DNA from: Bacteroidales bacterium
GTDB lineage: Bacteria; Bacteroidota; Bacteroidia; Bacteroidales; UBA932
NCBI GenBank assembly: GCA_029009115.1
Contig: JAQXJU010000074.1
Span: 1 to 55,576 of the forward strand
Length of the DNA: 55,576 bases
Reading direction: 5' to 3'
A model generated the notes under the pieces. It was not told the origin of the DNA. It did not search any database and worked only from the letters and a program-made list of their open reading frames with translations. The position numbers were made by a program, and so were the translations under genes. Of the stretch, positions 26,759-34,991 are shown one piece after another (position 1 is the first letter of the stretch; the number at the start of each line of letters is the position of its first letter).

Positions 26759-27340
26759 TTATCTTCTCCTGGCCACATCCTTAGGCTCGGCCTCGGAGAT
26801 GAACTGAGGGATTGCATCTTTTGCTATCCTCTGCTGGTCTTCTTCGAGCTGGTCGAAACCCTTGCCCCAGTTCTTGCGGGCGAACTCGTCACGAAGTTCA
26901 TTGATGGCCTTGACCAGTTCGTTCTGAACTGCTATGTAGGCCTGGTAACTTGTACCACGGTCGTTCTGGAGCGAAATGACGCCCTTCGAAACGCGGTAGT
27001 CACCAAATCCTTCGATGTTCTTGAGCTCCTTCTCCGGAAGGTTGGGGTCGTCGGCTGGATTGGTAAGGAATTCCTTAATCTTGTCCTTGAGTTGGCTTAC
27101 ATCTATGGGCTCGTTACCGGCAAGGAGTCTATCGGCGGAGTTGATCTTCACTACGATGATGTTACGCCTGTTGACTTTCTGATCTTCCACTTTCTGATTC
27201 TTGTCGGGCATAGGAGGCAGACGACGGCTGAGACCGGTCTGGCTTCCCATTGTCGTAGTCATCAGGAAGTAGCACAGGAGCAGGAACGCAATATCTGCGG
27301 TCGAGCTCGTGTTCATTGCTGGTACTTTCTTCTTTCCCAT
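26759..27340 (-). CDS. exbD: ExbD/TolR family proton-channel subunit (first copy)
   Basis: This 193-residue protein begins MGKKKVPAMNTSSTADIAFL and has the STADIAFLLLCYFLMTTTM helix with the key Asp. The periplasmic part is longer than in the second copy, with an inserted charged segment (PADDPNLPEKELKNIEGF). It begins 3 bases after the small membrane protein gene and forms the ion-driven motor with ExbB for TonB-dependent uptake. Confidence 0.9.
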   Translation of the reverse strand: MGKKKVPAMNTSSTADIAFLLLCYFLMTTTMGSQTGLSRRLPPMPDKNQKVEDQKVNRRNIIVVKINSADRLLAGNEPIDVSQLKDKIKEFLTNPADDPNLPEKELKNIEGFGDYRVSKGVISLQNDRGTSYQAYIAVQNELVKAINELRDEFARKNWGKGFDQLEEDQQRIAKDAIPQFISEAEPKDVARRR

Positions 27341-27343
27341 AGC

Positions 27344-27778
27344 TTATTTCCTGTTTGCTATAGCCATACGAATCTCACCCACAATGATTGCGACGATTGC
27401 ACCACCACCGCAGAAGTATGTGAGGTTGAGAAGAGTGTCGGTTAATTTGAGAGTGGCCTGGGTGTCGAGACCTTCCCTGCCCACTGCCGGGTTGGCGGGA
27501 GCAAGCAGATAGGCCACGAGGCACAGTGCAGCTGCACCTACCAGGACGATTCCGAGTCTGAGCAGACTCTTGGGGTCGTTGACTGCGCTGACAATCAGTC
27601 CGATCACCACCCACGACACGACGGCGAGGCCAACCATAATATAAGCCCAGTTAAGGAATACATCGGTGGCAAAACCGTCATTCGCCTGGAAACCTACTAC
27701 AGTTCCCCAGACGAGGATGGCGATGCTGATCACGATCAACGCAACCATACCCCATTTGAATATCTTGTTGAGTTTCAT
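27344..27778 (-). CDS. Four-helix membrane protein of the exbB-exbD operon
   Basis: This 144-residue protein has four hydrophobic helices (about 9-29, 44-66, 73-93 and 118-138). I do not know a named function. Its place between exbB and exbD, 22 and 3 bases away, is seen in other Bacteroidota and suggests a link to the motor complex. No catalytic motif is seen. Confidence 0.72.
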   Translation of the reverse strand: MKLNKIFKWGMVALIVISIAILVWGTVVGFQANDGFATDVFLNWAYIMVGLAVVSWVVIGLIVSAVNDPKSLLRLGIVLVGAAALCLVAYLLAPANPAVGREGLDTQATLKLTDTLLNLTYFCGGGAIVAIIVGEIRMAIANRK

Positions 27779-27800
27779 TGTCGTGTCAGAATAAGAAGAC

Positions 27801-28592
27801 TTACTTCGCGTTGTACTTTGTAAGGATGTCGATCAGGGAGATGGAAGAATCTTCCATGTCAACGGTAATGGAATCGATCTTGGCCAGGATGTAGTTGTAG
27901 AACACCTGGAGAATCATAGCGACAATCAGACCGGCAACGGTGGTGATGAGAGCAACCTTCATACCTCCAGCAACAACGTTAGGTGAGATGTCACCTGCAG
28001 CCTGGATGGCGTCGAAGGCCTGAATCATACCGATAACGGTTCCAAGGAATCCGAGTGAAGGGGCGATTGCGATGAAGAGGCCGATCCAGCTCAGTCCGTT
28101 CTCCATTTCGCTCATCTGCACAGAACCGTAGGAGACGATGCTCTTCTCAACTACGTCAACGCCCTGGTCATAGCGGAGGAGACCCTGATAGAAGATGGAT
28201 GCAACGGGACCACGTGTCTCGCGGCAGACCTTCTTTGCTTCCTCGATTCCGCCATCCTCAAGGGCCTTCTCGACTTTTTCGAGGAGCTTCTTGGTGTTGT
28301 ATTTGGCGAAGGTGAGGGTGAGGATGCGCTCGATGCAAAGTGCAAGACCGATGATGAGGCAGATGATAATCAGGGACATAAAGCCTGCACCACCCTCGAT
28401 GAACTTGGTCTTGAGAGCCTGGTTGAGGGGAACTTCAGGAGCGCCTGCCGTAAGGGCTGCGAGGTCGTTGGCGGGAGCTGCCACTACGGTTTCCTCAGCG
28501 GCGGGTGCCTGCTGGGCGTCCTGAGCGGCAGCAGTGTTTGCAGTGAAGACCATAAGGGTCATTGCTGCGAGAAGCATGAAGAACTTTTTCAT
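27801..28592 (-). CDS. exbB: MotA/TolQ/ExbB proton-channel family protein
   Basis: This 263-residue inner-membrane protein forms the ion channel core that powers TonB. An N-terminal signal-like region with an Ala/Pro-rich periplasmic stretch (residues 1-60) precedes three membrane helices (about 72-92, 170-192 and 205-232). The FLGTVIGMIQAFDAIQAAG and ALITTVAGLIVAMILQVFYN motifs are typical. It heads the operon. The 83-base gap upstream contains TAAATTGC on the minus strand, a weak -7 candidate. Confidence 0.92.
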   Translation of the reverse strand: MKKFFMLLAAMTLMVFTANTAAAQDAQQAPAAEETVVAAPANDLAALTAGAPEVPLNQALKTKFIEGGAGFMSLIIICLIIGLALCIERILTLTFAKYNTKKLLEKVEKALEDGGIEEAKKVCRETRGPVASIFYQGLLRYDQGVDVVEKSIVSYGSVQMSEMENGLSWIGLFIAIAPSLGFLGTVIGMIQAFDAIQAAGDISPNVVAGGMKVALITTVAGLIVAMILQVFYNYILAKIDSITVDMEDSSISLIDILTKYNAK

Positions 28593-28675
28593 AATTTGAT
28601 GAGATATTATTAGTTAAATACTTTCAATACCTGAAAATCGCTGCAATTTAGCAAGAATTCTCTAAATAGGCAATA

Positions 28676-29719
28676 TTATTTGGAGATTTCGCCTCTTAGG
28701 CTGACTCCCACAAGGGTTTTGATTTCTTCTGCGGGCAGACCTCTCCCCATAAGATGGAAGAGTTTGGACAAGGTGGCCTCGGTTGTCATGTCCGAGCCGC
28801 TTATTACGCCGCAGTCTGCGAGAGCCTTCCCTGTGGCGTATAGAGTCATATCCACCTCGCCGGCAAGACACTGGGTTACATTCACCAGAATCTTTCCGGC
28901 ATCGGAGGCTTCGCGCAAGATATCGGTGAACCAGGGCTTGGAGATTGCGTTCCCCGAGCCGTAGGTCTCGAGAATCACAGCCCTGATTCCGGGGTCGCAG
29001 ATGACGTGCCTCGCTATCTGGGGGGTGAGCCCTGGATGAAGCTTGAGCACGGAGACGCGGGTGTCGAGCCCGGTATGGATGCGCAGATCAGAGTCATTGC
29101 CGGTGAATTTTCTTATCACGCTCCGATTGTAGCGTATGCTGATTCCCGCTTCGGCAAGCGGAGGACAGTTCGGCGACGCGAATGCCCCGAAAGCGGTAGC
29201 ATTGACCTTGGTTGCCCTGTTTCCACGCATCAGGGTGTCGTTGAAAAAGATGCATACTTCGGGAACGGTTGCGTGTCCGTCGGCATCCCTCGAAGCGGCA
29301 ATTTCGACTGAGGAAATCAGGTTCTCCCTGCCGTCGGTGCGGGGACGTCCTATGGGCAGCTGGCTCCCGGTGAAGATTACGGGCTTGCCCAGCCCTTCGA
29401 GCATAAAACTCAGTGCAGAGGCCGAGTAGGCCATTGTGTCGGTGCCGTGCAGAATCACAAAACCGTCATATTCGTCATAGCGTTCGCTGATTAGCCGTGC
29501 AAGTCTCTGCCACAGCGAGGGTTCCACGTCGGAAGAATCTATGAGGGGGTCGAAGGTTTCGGAATCGATGCGCATCGCGAACTTCCCCAGTTCGGGGGCT
29601 TCGCTCATAATCTGGGAGAAATCGAATGGCCTCAGGGTCTGGCTGGCCGGGTCTTCCTTCATCCCTATAGTGCCCCCCGTGTAAATAAGAAGTATGGATG
29701 ATTTTCCGTTCATGCCCAT
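28676..29719 (-). CDS. ansA: Type I (cytoplasmic) L-asparaginase
   Basis: The enzyme hydrolyses asparagine to aspartate and ammonia. The 347-residue protein has the first catalytic Thr in YTGGTIGM and the second in LHGTDTMAYSAS, plus SGSDMTTEATLSK late in the chain. No signal peptide is present, so it is the cytoplasmic AnsA type. A second ATG three codons in (29713) is equally possible as start. It lies 3 bases downstream of tatD and shares its transcript. Confidence 0.9.
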   Translation of the reverse strand: MGMNGKSSILLIYTGGTIGMKEDPASQTLRPFDFSQIMSEAPELGKFAMRIDSETFDPLIDSSDVEPSLWQRLARLISERYDEYDGFVILHGTDTMAYSASALSFMLEGLGKPVIFTGSQLPIGRPRTDGRENLISSVEIAASRDADGHATVPEVCIFFNDTLMRGNRATKVNATAFGAFASPNCPPLAEAGISIRYNRSVIRKFTGNDSDLRIHTGLDTRVSVLKLHPGLTPQIARHVICDPGIRAVILETYGSGNAISKPWFTDILREASDAGKILVNVTQCLAGEVDMTLYATGKALADCGVISGSDMTTEATLSKLFHLMGRGLPAEEIKTLVGVSLRGEISK

Positions 29720-29722
29720 CTT

Positions 29723-30496
29723 TCAGAGATTAAACAATGCTTTTGCGTTGGAAGTTGTCACCCTGGCCACTTCCTCGATGCTTGTTCCCTTGACCGATGC
29801 AAGGAATCCGGCTATCAAGGGAATCATCGACGGTTCGTTCCTCTGGCCTCTGTGCGGGGTGGGTGCCAGATAGGGGGCATCGGTCTCGAGCAGAATTCTC
29901 TCGAGGGGTATGTCCCTGACAACCCGGGCAATGGATGCGTTCTTGAAGGTCAGCACCCCTCCGATTCCGACATACCAGTCGCCATAAGCCTCAAGCCGGC
30001 GGAAGGTCTCGATGCTTCCGCTGAACGCGTGGAGATTGCCCCTCAGCGGGAGTCCCTTGCAACTGTCCAAGACACGGAAGAAGTCGTCGGTTGCGTCTCT
30101 GAGGTGGATGTTTACGGGGAGGCCCATAGAACAGGCTATCTCGAGTTGGACCTTGAAGGCATCCTGCTGCTGGGCCTTCCATTCGGTACCGTAGTGGTAA
30201 TCGAGTCCGATTTCGCCTATCGCTACAATGTCGCTTCTGCTCTGCCATGGTCTGAGAGCATCTATCTCGTCCATCCAGTTGCTTCTGACCGAACCTGGGT
30301 AGAGACCCAGCATAGGGCGGAGATGCCCGCTGTGAGAGTCAACCAGAGCAAACATAGACTCTCTTTCGCTGCTGTCGATGTCGGCCTGGAGCATAATCCC
30401 TACGCCTGCATCGACAGCCCGCTGGATTGCATCCGCCGCATCGGAGGCGAAGGAGGCGTCATTGAAGTGACAATGGGTGTCAACGAATGTGTACAT
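29723..30496 (-). CDS. tatD: TatD family metal-dependent hydrolase (deoxyribonuclease)
   Basis: The 257-residue protein has the TatD metal sites: VDTHCHF at the N-terminus, GEIGLDYHY, the NIHLRDA strand, LHAFSG, and LLETDAPYLAP. These place it in the TatD/YcfH group, which has 3'-5' exonuclease activity in studied members. It is divergent from dprA, with 113 bases between. AATTTTGC on the minus strand lies 5 bases before the ATG and may be part of a nearby start, but the match to TAnnTTTG is poor. Confidence 0.92.
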   Translation of the reverse strand: MYTFVDTHCHFNDASFASDAADAIQRAVDAGVGIMLQADIDSSERESMFALVDSHSGHLRPMLGLYPGSVRSNWMDEIDALRPWQSRSDIVAIGEIGLDYHYGTEWKAQQQDAFKVQLEIACSMGLPVNIHLRDATDDFFRVLDSCKGLPLRGNLHAFSGSIETFRRLEAYGDWYVGIGGVLTFKNASIARVVRDIPLERILLETDAPYLAPTPHRGQRNEPSMIPLIAGFLASVKGTSIEEVARVTTSNAKALFNL

Positions 30497-30609
30497 AAAT
30501 GCAAAATTCGTATAAATACATTAAAAAACACGTAAATCTGCTCATCTTTTTTGAAGTCCGTGACAATTGACGCTCATTTGGATTAACTTGTGACAAGAAT
30601 TCAGAGGCG

Positions 30610-31770
30610 ATGGAAAAGAACAGACTTGAAAGAATCAGCGCCTGCACGCTGGGGCGAATCTTTGCTTATGAACCCAAGACGGCGCGGAGCATCATTGATG
30701 CCCTCGGTTCTGCGAGGGCGGTTTTTGAAATGGACAGGGAGAGCCTTCGCTGTCTCAGCGGGCCGTACAGCCGTCTGCCGGACCTTCTGACCGAGGATGC
30801 ACAGGAAGAAAGCGAGCGCACGCTTGAACGCCTTCAGGCAAGGGGTTTCGATTTTGTCGGAATTACCGAAGACGGGTATCCGCCGCTTCTCAAAGAATGT
30901 GAAGATGCCCCTGCGGGGCTGTATGTGCGGGCTTCGAAGCCTCTTGGAGAGATTCTTGAGAAAAGGGCTCTGGTGTCGGTGGTCGGAACGAGGGATATCT
31001 CGGCATATGGCAGAGAGTGGTGCGAGAAGATAGTGAAGGCACTCGCGCGAACTTCATCGAAGCCTATGATTGTCAGTGGATTCGCCATAGGGGTGGATAT
31101 CACGGCACAGCTTGCGGCAGTAGCTGCGGGCCTCGGAACCGTGGCAGTGCTGCCTACAGGAATCGAAGACGTGTATCCCAGAAGACATTCTGCTGTGGCA
31201 GAGAAAATTGCCTCCCGCGACGACTGTGCGCTCATTACCGATTTCCCGCCGGGTACCGTTCCGCAGCAGTTCCATTTCCTGAGGAGGAACCGCATCATCG
31301 CCGGAATGTCAAGGGGTACGATACTGATTGAGTCGAAGATCCGGGGCGGGGGAATGATGACTGCCCGGCTTGCCTCGGACTACGGACGTACGGTTCTGGC
31401 TCTTCCCGGCCGGATAGACGACCTCCGTTCTGAGGGCTGCAATGCCCTTATTCAGCAGAAAGTTGCAGAGCCCCTGACCGAACTCGGGCTGCTCTCGGAG
31501 CAGCTTTCGCTTGGAAGATGGGCCGGGAATCCTGCTTCTGACCTTGAAGGGGAAGTGCGCCGCTGCTTTGCCGCCACGGAGAACCCCCGCAGACTGGCCC
31601 TGATGCAGAAACTTGCCATTACGATAAGCCAGTCGAGGGGCATAAGCCTGGATGAACTGTCAGAGAGATTCGCCGAGGAGGGAGAACCCCTGACTGTTCC
31701 GATTTCTCTGCTTGAGGCAGAGGGCTTTGTGTCGGTGGATCTTGCCGGACGCTGCCGGATACTCAGATAA
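30610..31770 (+). CDS. dprA: DNA-processing protein DprA
   Basis: DprA loads RecA on incoming single-stranded DNA during transformation, though it is also kept by bacteria not known to transform. The 386-residue protein has an N-terminal helix-hairpin-helix-like part (1-75), a Rossmann fold with VVGTRDISAYG, SGFAIGVDITAQ and GTVAVLPTGIEDVYPRRH, and a C-terminal winged helix (about 315-386). TAACTTGT lies 24 bases before the ATG as a weak -7 candidate. Its last 8 bases overlap the convergent queA. Confidence 0.94.
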   Translation: MEKNRLERISACTLGRIFAYEPKTARSIIDALGSARAVFEMDRESLRCLSGPYSRLPDLLTEDAQEESERTLERLQARGFDFVGITEDGYPPLLKECEDAPAGLYVRASKPLGEILEKRALVSVVGTRDISAYGREWCEKIVKALARTSSKPMIVSGFAIGVDITAQLAAVAAGLGTVAVLPTGIEDVYPRRHSAVAEKIASRDDCALITDFPPGTVPQQFHFLRRNRIIAGMSRGTILIESKIRGGGMMTARLASDYGRTVLALPGRIDDLRSEGCNALIQQKVAEPLTELGLLSEQLSLGRWAGNPASDLEGEVRRCFAATENPRRLALMQKLAITISQSRGISLDELSERFAEEGEPLTVPISLLEAEGFVSVDLAGRCRILR

Positions 31771-32812
31771 TCAGCATAGCGTCGCCGTAGGGGCCGAAGC
31801 GGTAGCCTTCGCTTAGGGCAACTTCGTATGCATTCATCACGTTCTCGTATCCTCCGAATGCGGCTACGGTCATCAGCATAGTGGACTGGGGCATCTGGAA
31901 GTTCGAGACTATTGCGTCCGGAATCGAGAATTCGTAGGGAGGGAAGATGAACTTGTTGGTCCAGATATCATTGTCCTTAATCTCGTGATTGGTTGTCACA
32001 TAGGTCTCGAGAGCCCGGATGACGGTGATTCCGACTGCTACCAGCTTGTGGCCAGAGCGCTTGGTGGCGTTGATTTCTGCCGCTGCCTCGGGGGTGATTA
32101 TCATCCTCTCGCAGTCCATCCTGTGCTTGGAGAGGTCTTCGACATCTACGGTGCGGAAGTGCCCTATCCCCATATGAACGGTAATGAAAGTCTTTTCGAT
32201 GTCCTTGAGAATCATTCTGTTGAACAGTTCTCTGCTGAAATGGAGCCCTGCTGCCGGGGCCGATACTGCGCCCTCGTTTCTGGCAAAGATGGTCTGGAAG
32301 TTCTCGGCATCCTCGGGGGTGACCTTCTCCTTGACCCAGGTGGGTACGGGCGGCTCGCCGAGGGCGAAGAGAGCCTCTTTGAATTCTTCGTACGGTCCGT
32401 CGTAAAGGAAGCGCAGGGTGCGTCCCCTCGAGGTGGTGTTGTCGATGACCTCAGCCACCATACTTTCGTCTTCGCCGAAATAAAGCTTGTTGCCTATACG
32501 TATCTTCCTGGCAGGATCGACAATGACATCCCAGAGCCTCTGCTCCTTAGCGAGCTCGCGCAGAAGGAAGACGGTGATTTCTGCCCCGGTCTTCTCCTTC
32601 TTGCCGTAGAGGCGTGCAGGGAATACCTTTGTGTCGTTCAGGACAAACCTGTCGCCCTTGCCGAAGTAGTCGATGATTTCCTTGAATATCCTGTGCTCAA
32701 TCTTGCCGCTGTCTTTGTGAAGAACCATAAGGCGGCATTCGTCGCGCCAGCGGGTGGGTTCTGATGCAATCTGTTCCTGCTTGAGGTCGAAGTTGAATTG
32801 TGAGAGTTTCAT
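31763..32812 (-). CDS. queA: S-adenosylmethionine:tRNA ribosyltransferase-isomerase
   Basis: QueA makes epoxyqueuosine in the tRNA wobble base from preQ1-tRNA. The 349-residue chain starts MKLSQFNFDLKQEQIASEP, with the VLNDTKVFPARLYG and SAPAAGLHFS segments of the family. A perfect 9-base hairpin lies directly before the start codon. Its 3' end overlaps dprA. No other queuosine gene is nearby. Confidence 0.95.
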   Translation of the reverse strand: MKLSQFNFDLKQEQIASEPTRWRDECRLMVLHKDSGKIEHRIFKEIIDYFGKGDRFVLNDTKVFPARLYGKKEKTGAEITVFLLRELAKEQRLWDVIVDPARKIRIGNKLYFGEDESMVAEVIDNTTSRGRTLRFLYDGPYEEFKEALFALGEPPVPTWVKEKVTPEDAENFQTIFARNEGAVSAPAAGLHFSRELFNRMILKDIEKTFITVHMGIGHFRTVDVEDLSKHRMDCERMIITPEAAAEINATKRSGHKLVAVGITVIRALETYVTTNHEIKDNDIWTNKFIFPPYEFSIPDAIVSNFQMPQSTMLMTVAAFGGYENVMNAYEVALSEGYRFGPYGDAMLII

Positions 32813-32816
32813 TTTT

Positions 32817-32847
32817 ATCCGTATAGCGATACTTTATATATACGGAT
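32817..32847 (-). promoter_or_regulatory. Perfect inverted repeat just before queA start
   Basis: ATCCGTATA (32817-32825) and TATACGGAT (32839-32847) are perfect inverted copies with a 13-base spacer. In the queA mRNA the stem would end 4 bases before the AUG. I cannot match it to the preQ1 riboswitch classes, so its role is open: translation control, or a protein-binding operator. Confidence 0.45.
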
Positions 32848-32859
32848 GAATTTCCTGAA

Positions 32860-32875
32860 AAGTTTCACTGAAACT
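32860..32875 (-). terminator. Weak terminator-like hairpin after permease gene
   Basis: On the minus strand AGTTT-CAGTG-AAACT followed by TTTTC lies 8 bases after the stop of the LolC/E-like permease. The short stem makes it weak; read-through into queA is possible. Confidence 0.4.
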
Positions 32876-32882
32876 CTGCGTT

Positions 32883-34049
32883 TCAACGCATCCTGATACT
32901 TTCGGCGGGATCGACCCTCGAAATGAACAGGCAGGGCAGTGTCAGCAGAGCCATAATGACGAGCCAGACAGCCATATCCGCAAGCAGTATTGCCGGAAGA
33001 TTTACGCTCACAGGCACAAACGATACAAAGTAGTTTACAGGATTCAGGCGTATCAGATGAGTGCTTCCCTGGATGAGGCAGAACATCAGGGCAGCCGCGT
33101 TGCCTATGGCCATTCCCTTGAGGACACAGCGAGATGATACCCTCAGGAATACCGATGAGATTCCTCTGTCGGTCATCCCCATTGCCTTGAGGGTTCCTAT
33201 GGTGGAGATGTGCCTGAGGAGCAGTATCAGAAGGCTCGAAATCATATTTACTCCCGCCACGAGAGTCATCAGAAGTATGAGTACGAGGACATTGGTGTCG
33301 ATGAGTTGCAGCCAGTCGTACACCTGGGGATACTTGCGTATTGATGAACTTGCCACCAGAACAGGGTCTTCAGTTTTGGCGGAGAGGCAGGCAATGGAGC
33401 CAATCTCACCTTCCTTGAGGAGCATCATATCCCTTGTCCTGAATCGGTCGTTCAGGGTAATCTCTATTGCCGAGACCTCGTTCTCCTCCCAGCCATTCAC
33501 TCTGCGAAGATCCGAGATGGGAACGGTAACGACGAGCCTGTCGTCGGCTTCGACCATAGGGTTCTCTATGCCTTGCACAGTGAACCTTCGGGCCTTGACC
33601 TTTTCTGAGACGAAATAGGCCGTGATTCTGTCGCCCTCCTCAATGGCAAGCATATCGGCGAGCCGGCGGGGAATCACCGCTGTGGAACTCAGGCTGTCGG
33701 GGGCGCTTATGCCCTTGAACAGAACTCCCTGGATGCCGTCTCCCCACTTGACTATCCCGGCCCTGTAGATGACAGGGGCCATTCTTTCGACCCCTTCAAC
33801 TGCCCCAATGAGCGGCAGGTAGCTGGGCGAACCGCTTACGGGAGCCTTGTCGGAATAGTAGTCGGGCTGTTCGCCTGTGAGCTGGATATCTCCCATTACC
33901 GAAGCCAGGCCGATCCGAATCTCCTTGCGGAATCCCGATGATACGCAAACGGCAATAATCATCACGATGAACGACACGGCGGTTGATACCGTCGCGGCCT
34001 TGCCTTGGAAGCGGAGTCCTGAGGCTATGAACCCGGGAGCCGGCTGCAT
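32883..34049 (-). CDS. ABC transporter permease, LolC/LolE-like (FtsX domain)
   Basis: This 388-residue protein has one N-terminal membrane helix (about 22-42), a large periplasmic domain of the MacB core type, and three C-terminal helices (about 255-280, 300-325 and 350-378) with the GTLKAMGMTDRGI segment of FtsX permeases. The family includes the lipoprotein exporter LolCDE. No ATPase gene lies next to it, so its partner is encoded elsewhere. It comes 3 bases after the TPR protein gene. Its exact substrate is not shown by the sequence. Confidence 0.78.
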   Translation of the reverse strand: MQPAPGFIASGLRFQGKAATVSTAVSFIVMIIAVCVSSGFRKEIRIGLASVMGDIQLTGEQPDYYSDKAPVSGSPSYLPLIGAVEGVERMAPVIYRAGIVKWGDGIQGVLFKGISAPDSLSSTAVIPRRLADMLAIEEGDRITAYFVSEKVKARRFTVQGIENPMVEADDRLVVTVPISDLRRVNGWEENEVSAIEITLNDRFRTRDMMLLKEGEIGSIACLSAKTEDPVLVASSSIRKYPQVYDWLQLIDTNVLVLILLMTLVAGVNMISSLLILLLRHISTIGTLKAMGMTDRGISSVFLRVSSRCVLKGMAIGNAAALMFCLIQGSTHLIRLNPVNYFVSFVPVSVNLPAILLADMAVWLVIMALLTLPCLFISRVDPAESIRMR

Positions 34050-34052
34050 CTG

Positions 34053-34991
34053 CTATTTCTTTCGCGACTTGAGGCTTTCGAGACGAAGTTCTGCTGCCTT
34101 TTTCTCCTTTTCGTCAGTACTGACTGATATCAGTTTCGGGAGAAACTTTTTCTCAAGCTTTGTATCCTTGCCGCTGCGGGCAATTATTATGGTGTTCTTG
34201 ATGGCTATATAGTCGTCGGGTGCAATCTTGAGAACCTTCTTGTAGTACTTCAGTGCCTGTTTGGAGTCTTTTGCCACAACCAGTTGCCAGGTGCCGAGGT
34301 TGTCAAGGAACATTGTTTCCTTTGGCCAGTACGACACCATCTTTTCAGAAATGGTCTTGAATGCCTCGTACGACCTTGGACTTCCTATAACGTAAAAGGT
34401 ATAACAATACTCCTGTATGGCATCCTTGAATACCTTGTCTGAGGCTTCCTTGCCGTCGTAGGTCCATTTCACAGAGGCGGAGGCGTGGTAGTCGATGAGG
34501 GTCCGAATGGCTTCGCAGGCCAGGTCGGGGCTTTCCTTCTCGTATGCAGTAAGTGAAGAAATCTTGTCGAAGCGATATCTGAGTTCGTCGGGCCTGAGGC
34601 GTATGGCCTTGTCAATATACCTGCTTGCCTGCTTGAAAAAGTCGGGATCGAACTCGGTGTCCTCGAAATAGTTTTTCTTCCCTGTTGCGGATGTGCTGTC
34701 CTTGAGGCTGAGCACGGGTTCCTGACCCATATATTTCTCGCGCTCAAGGGGAATGATGACGCTTTTCTGTGATTTGGCAAAGCACCAGCTGAAGCGGGCC
34801 TCGAGAAGTTCGGGGTCGTCGGGCTTTTCCTCTTCCCAGCGGTCGAGTATGGTCTCAACCCCTACTCCTGTGATTCCCACAGCCTTGACCTGCCTTTCGA
34901 AGCGGGCTTTGTGGTCCGTGGTCTGGGCGTAAAGGGCACCGGCGCCAAGAAGAAGGAGTGTAAGAAGGGTTGTTGCAAGCTTTTTGTTCAT
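34053..34991 (-). CDS. Exported TPR-like protein of unknown function
   Basis: The 312-residue protein has a signal peptide (to about residue 22, ALYAQ). It has several helical repeat pairs in the C-terminal half, such as NLGTWQLVVAKDSKQALKYY and KKVLKIAPDDYIAIKNTI, that look like tetratricopeptide repeats for protein contacts. The start overlaps the RsmF-like stop by ATGA, and the permease gene follows after 3 bases. Export and the pairing with a LolC/E-like permease suggest an envelope role; that is inference. Confidence 0.68.
   Translation of the reverse strand: MNKKLATTLLTLLLLGAGALYAQTTDHKARFERQVKAVGITGVGVETILDRWEEEKPDDPELLEARFSWCFAKSQKSVIIPLEREKYMGQEPVLSLKDSTSATGKKNYFEDTEFDPDFFKQASRYIDKAIRLRPDELRYRFDKISSLTAYEKESPDLACEAIRTLIDYHASASVKWTYDGKEASDKVFKDAIQEYCYTFYVIGSPRSYEAFKTISEKMVSYWPKETMFLDNLGTWQLVVAKDSKQALKYYKKVLKIAPDDYIAIKNTIIIARSGKDTKLEKKFLPKLISVSTDEKEKKAAELRLESLKSRKK

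Noticed and set aside
32817..32847. preQ1 riboswitch upstream of queA
   Set aside because: The element is a simple perfect stem without the pseudoknot-forming A-rich tail or the C-rich loop of the preQ1 classes that I know.
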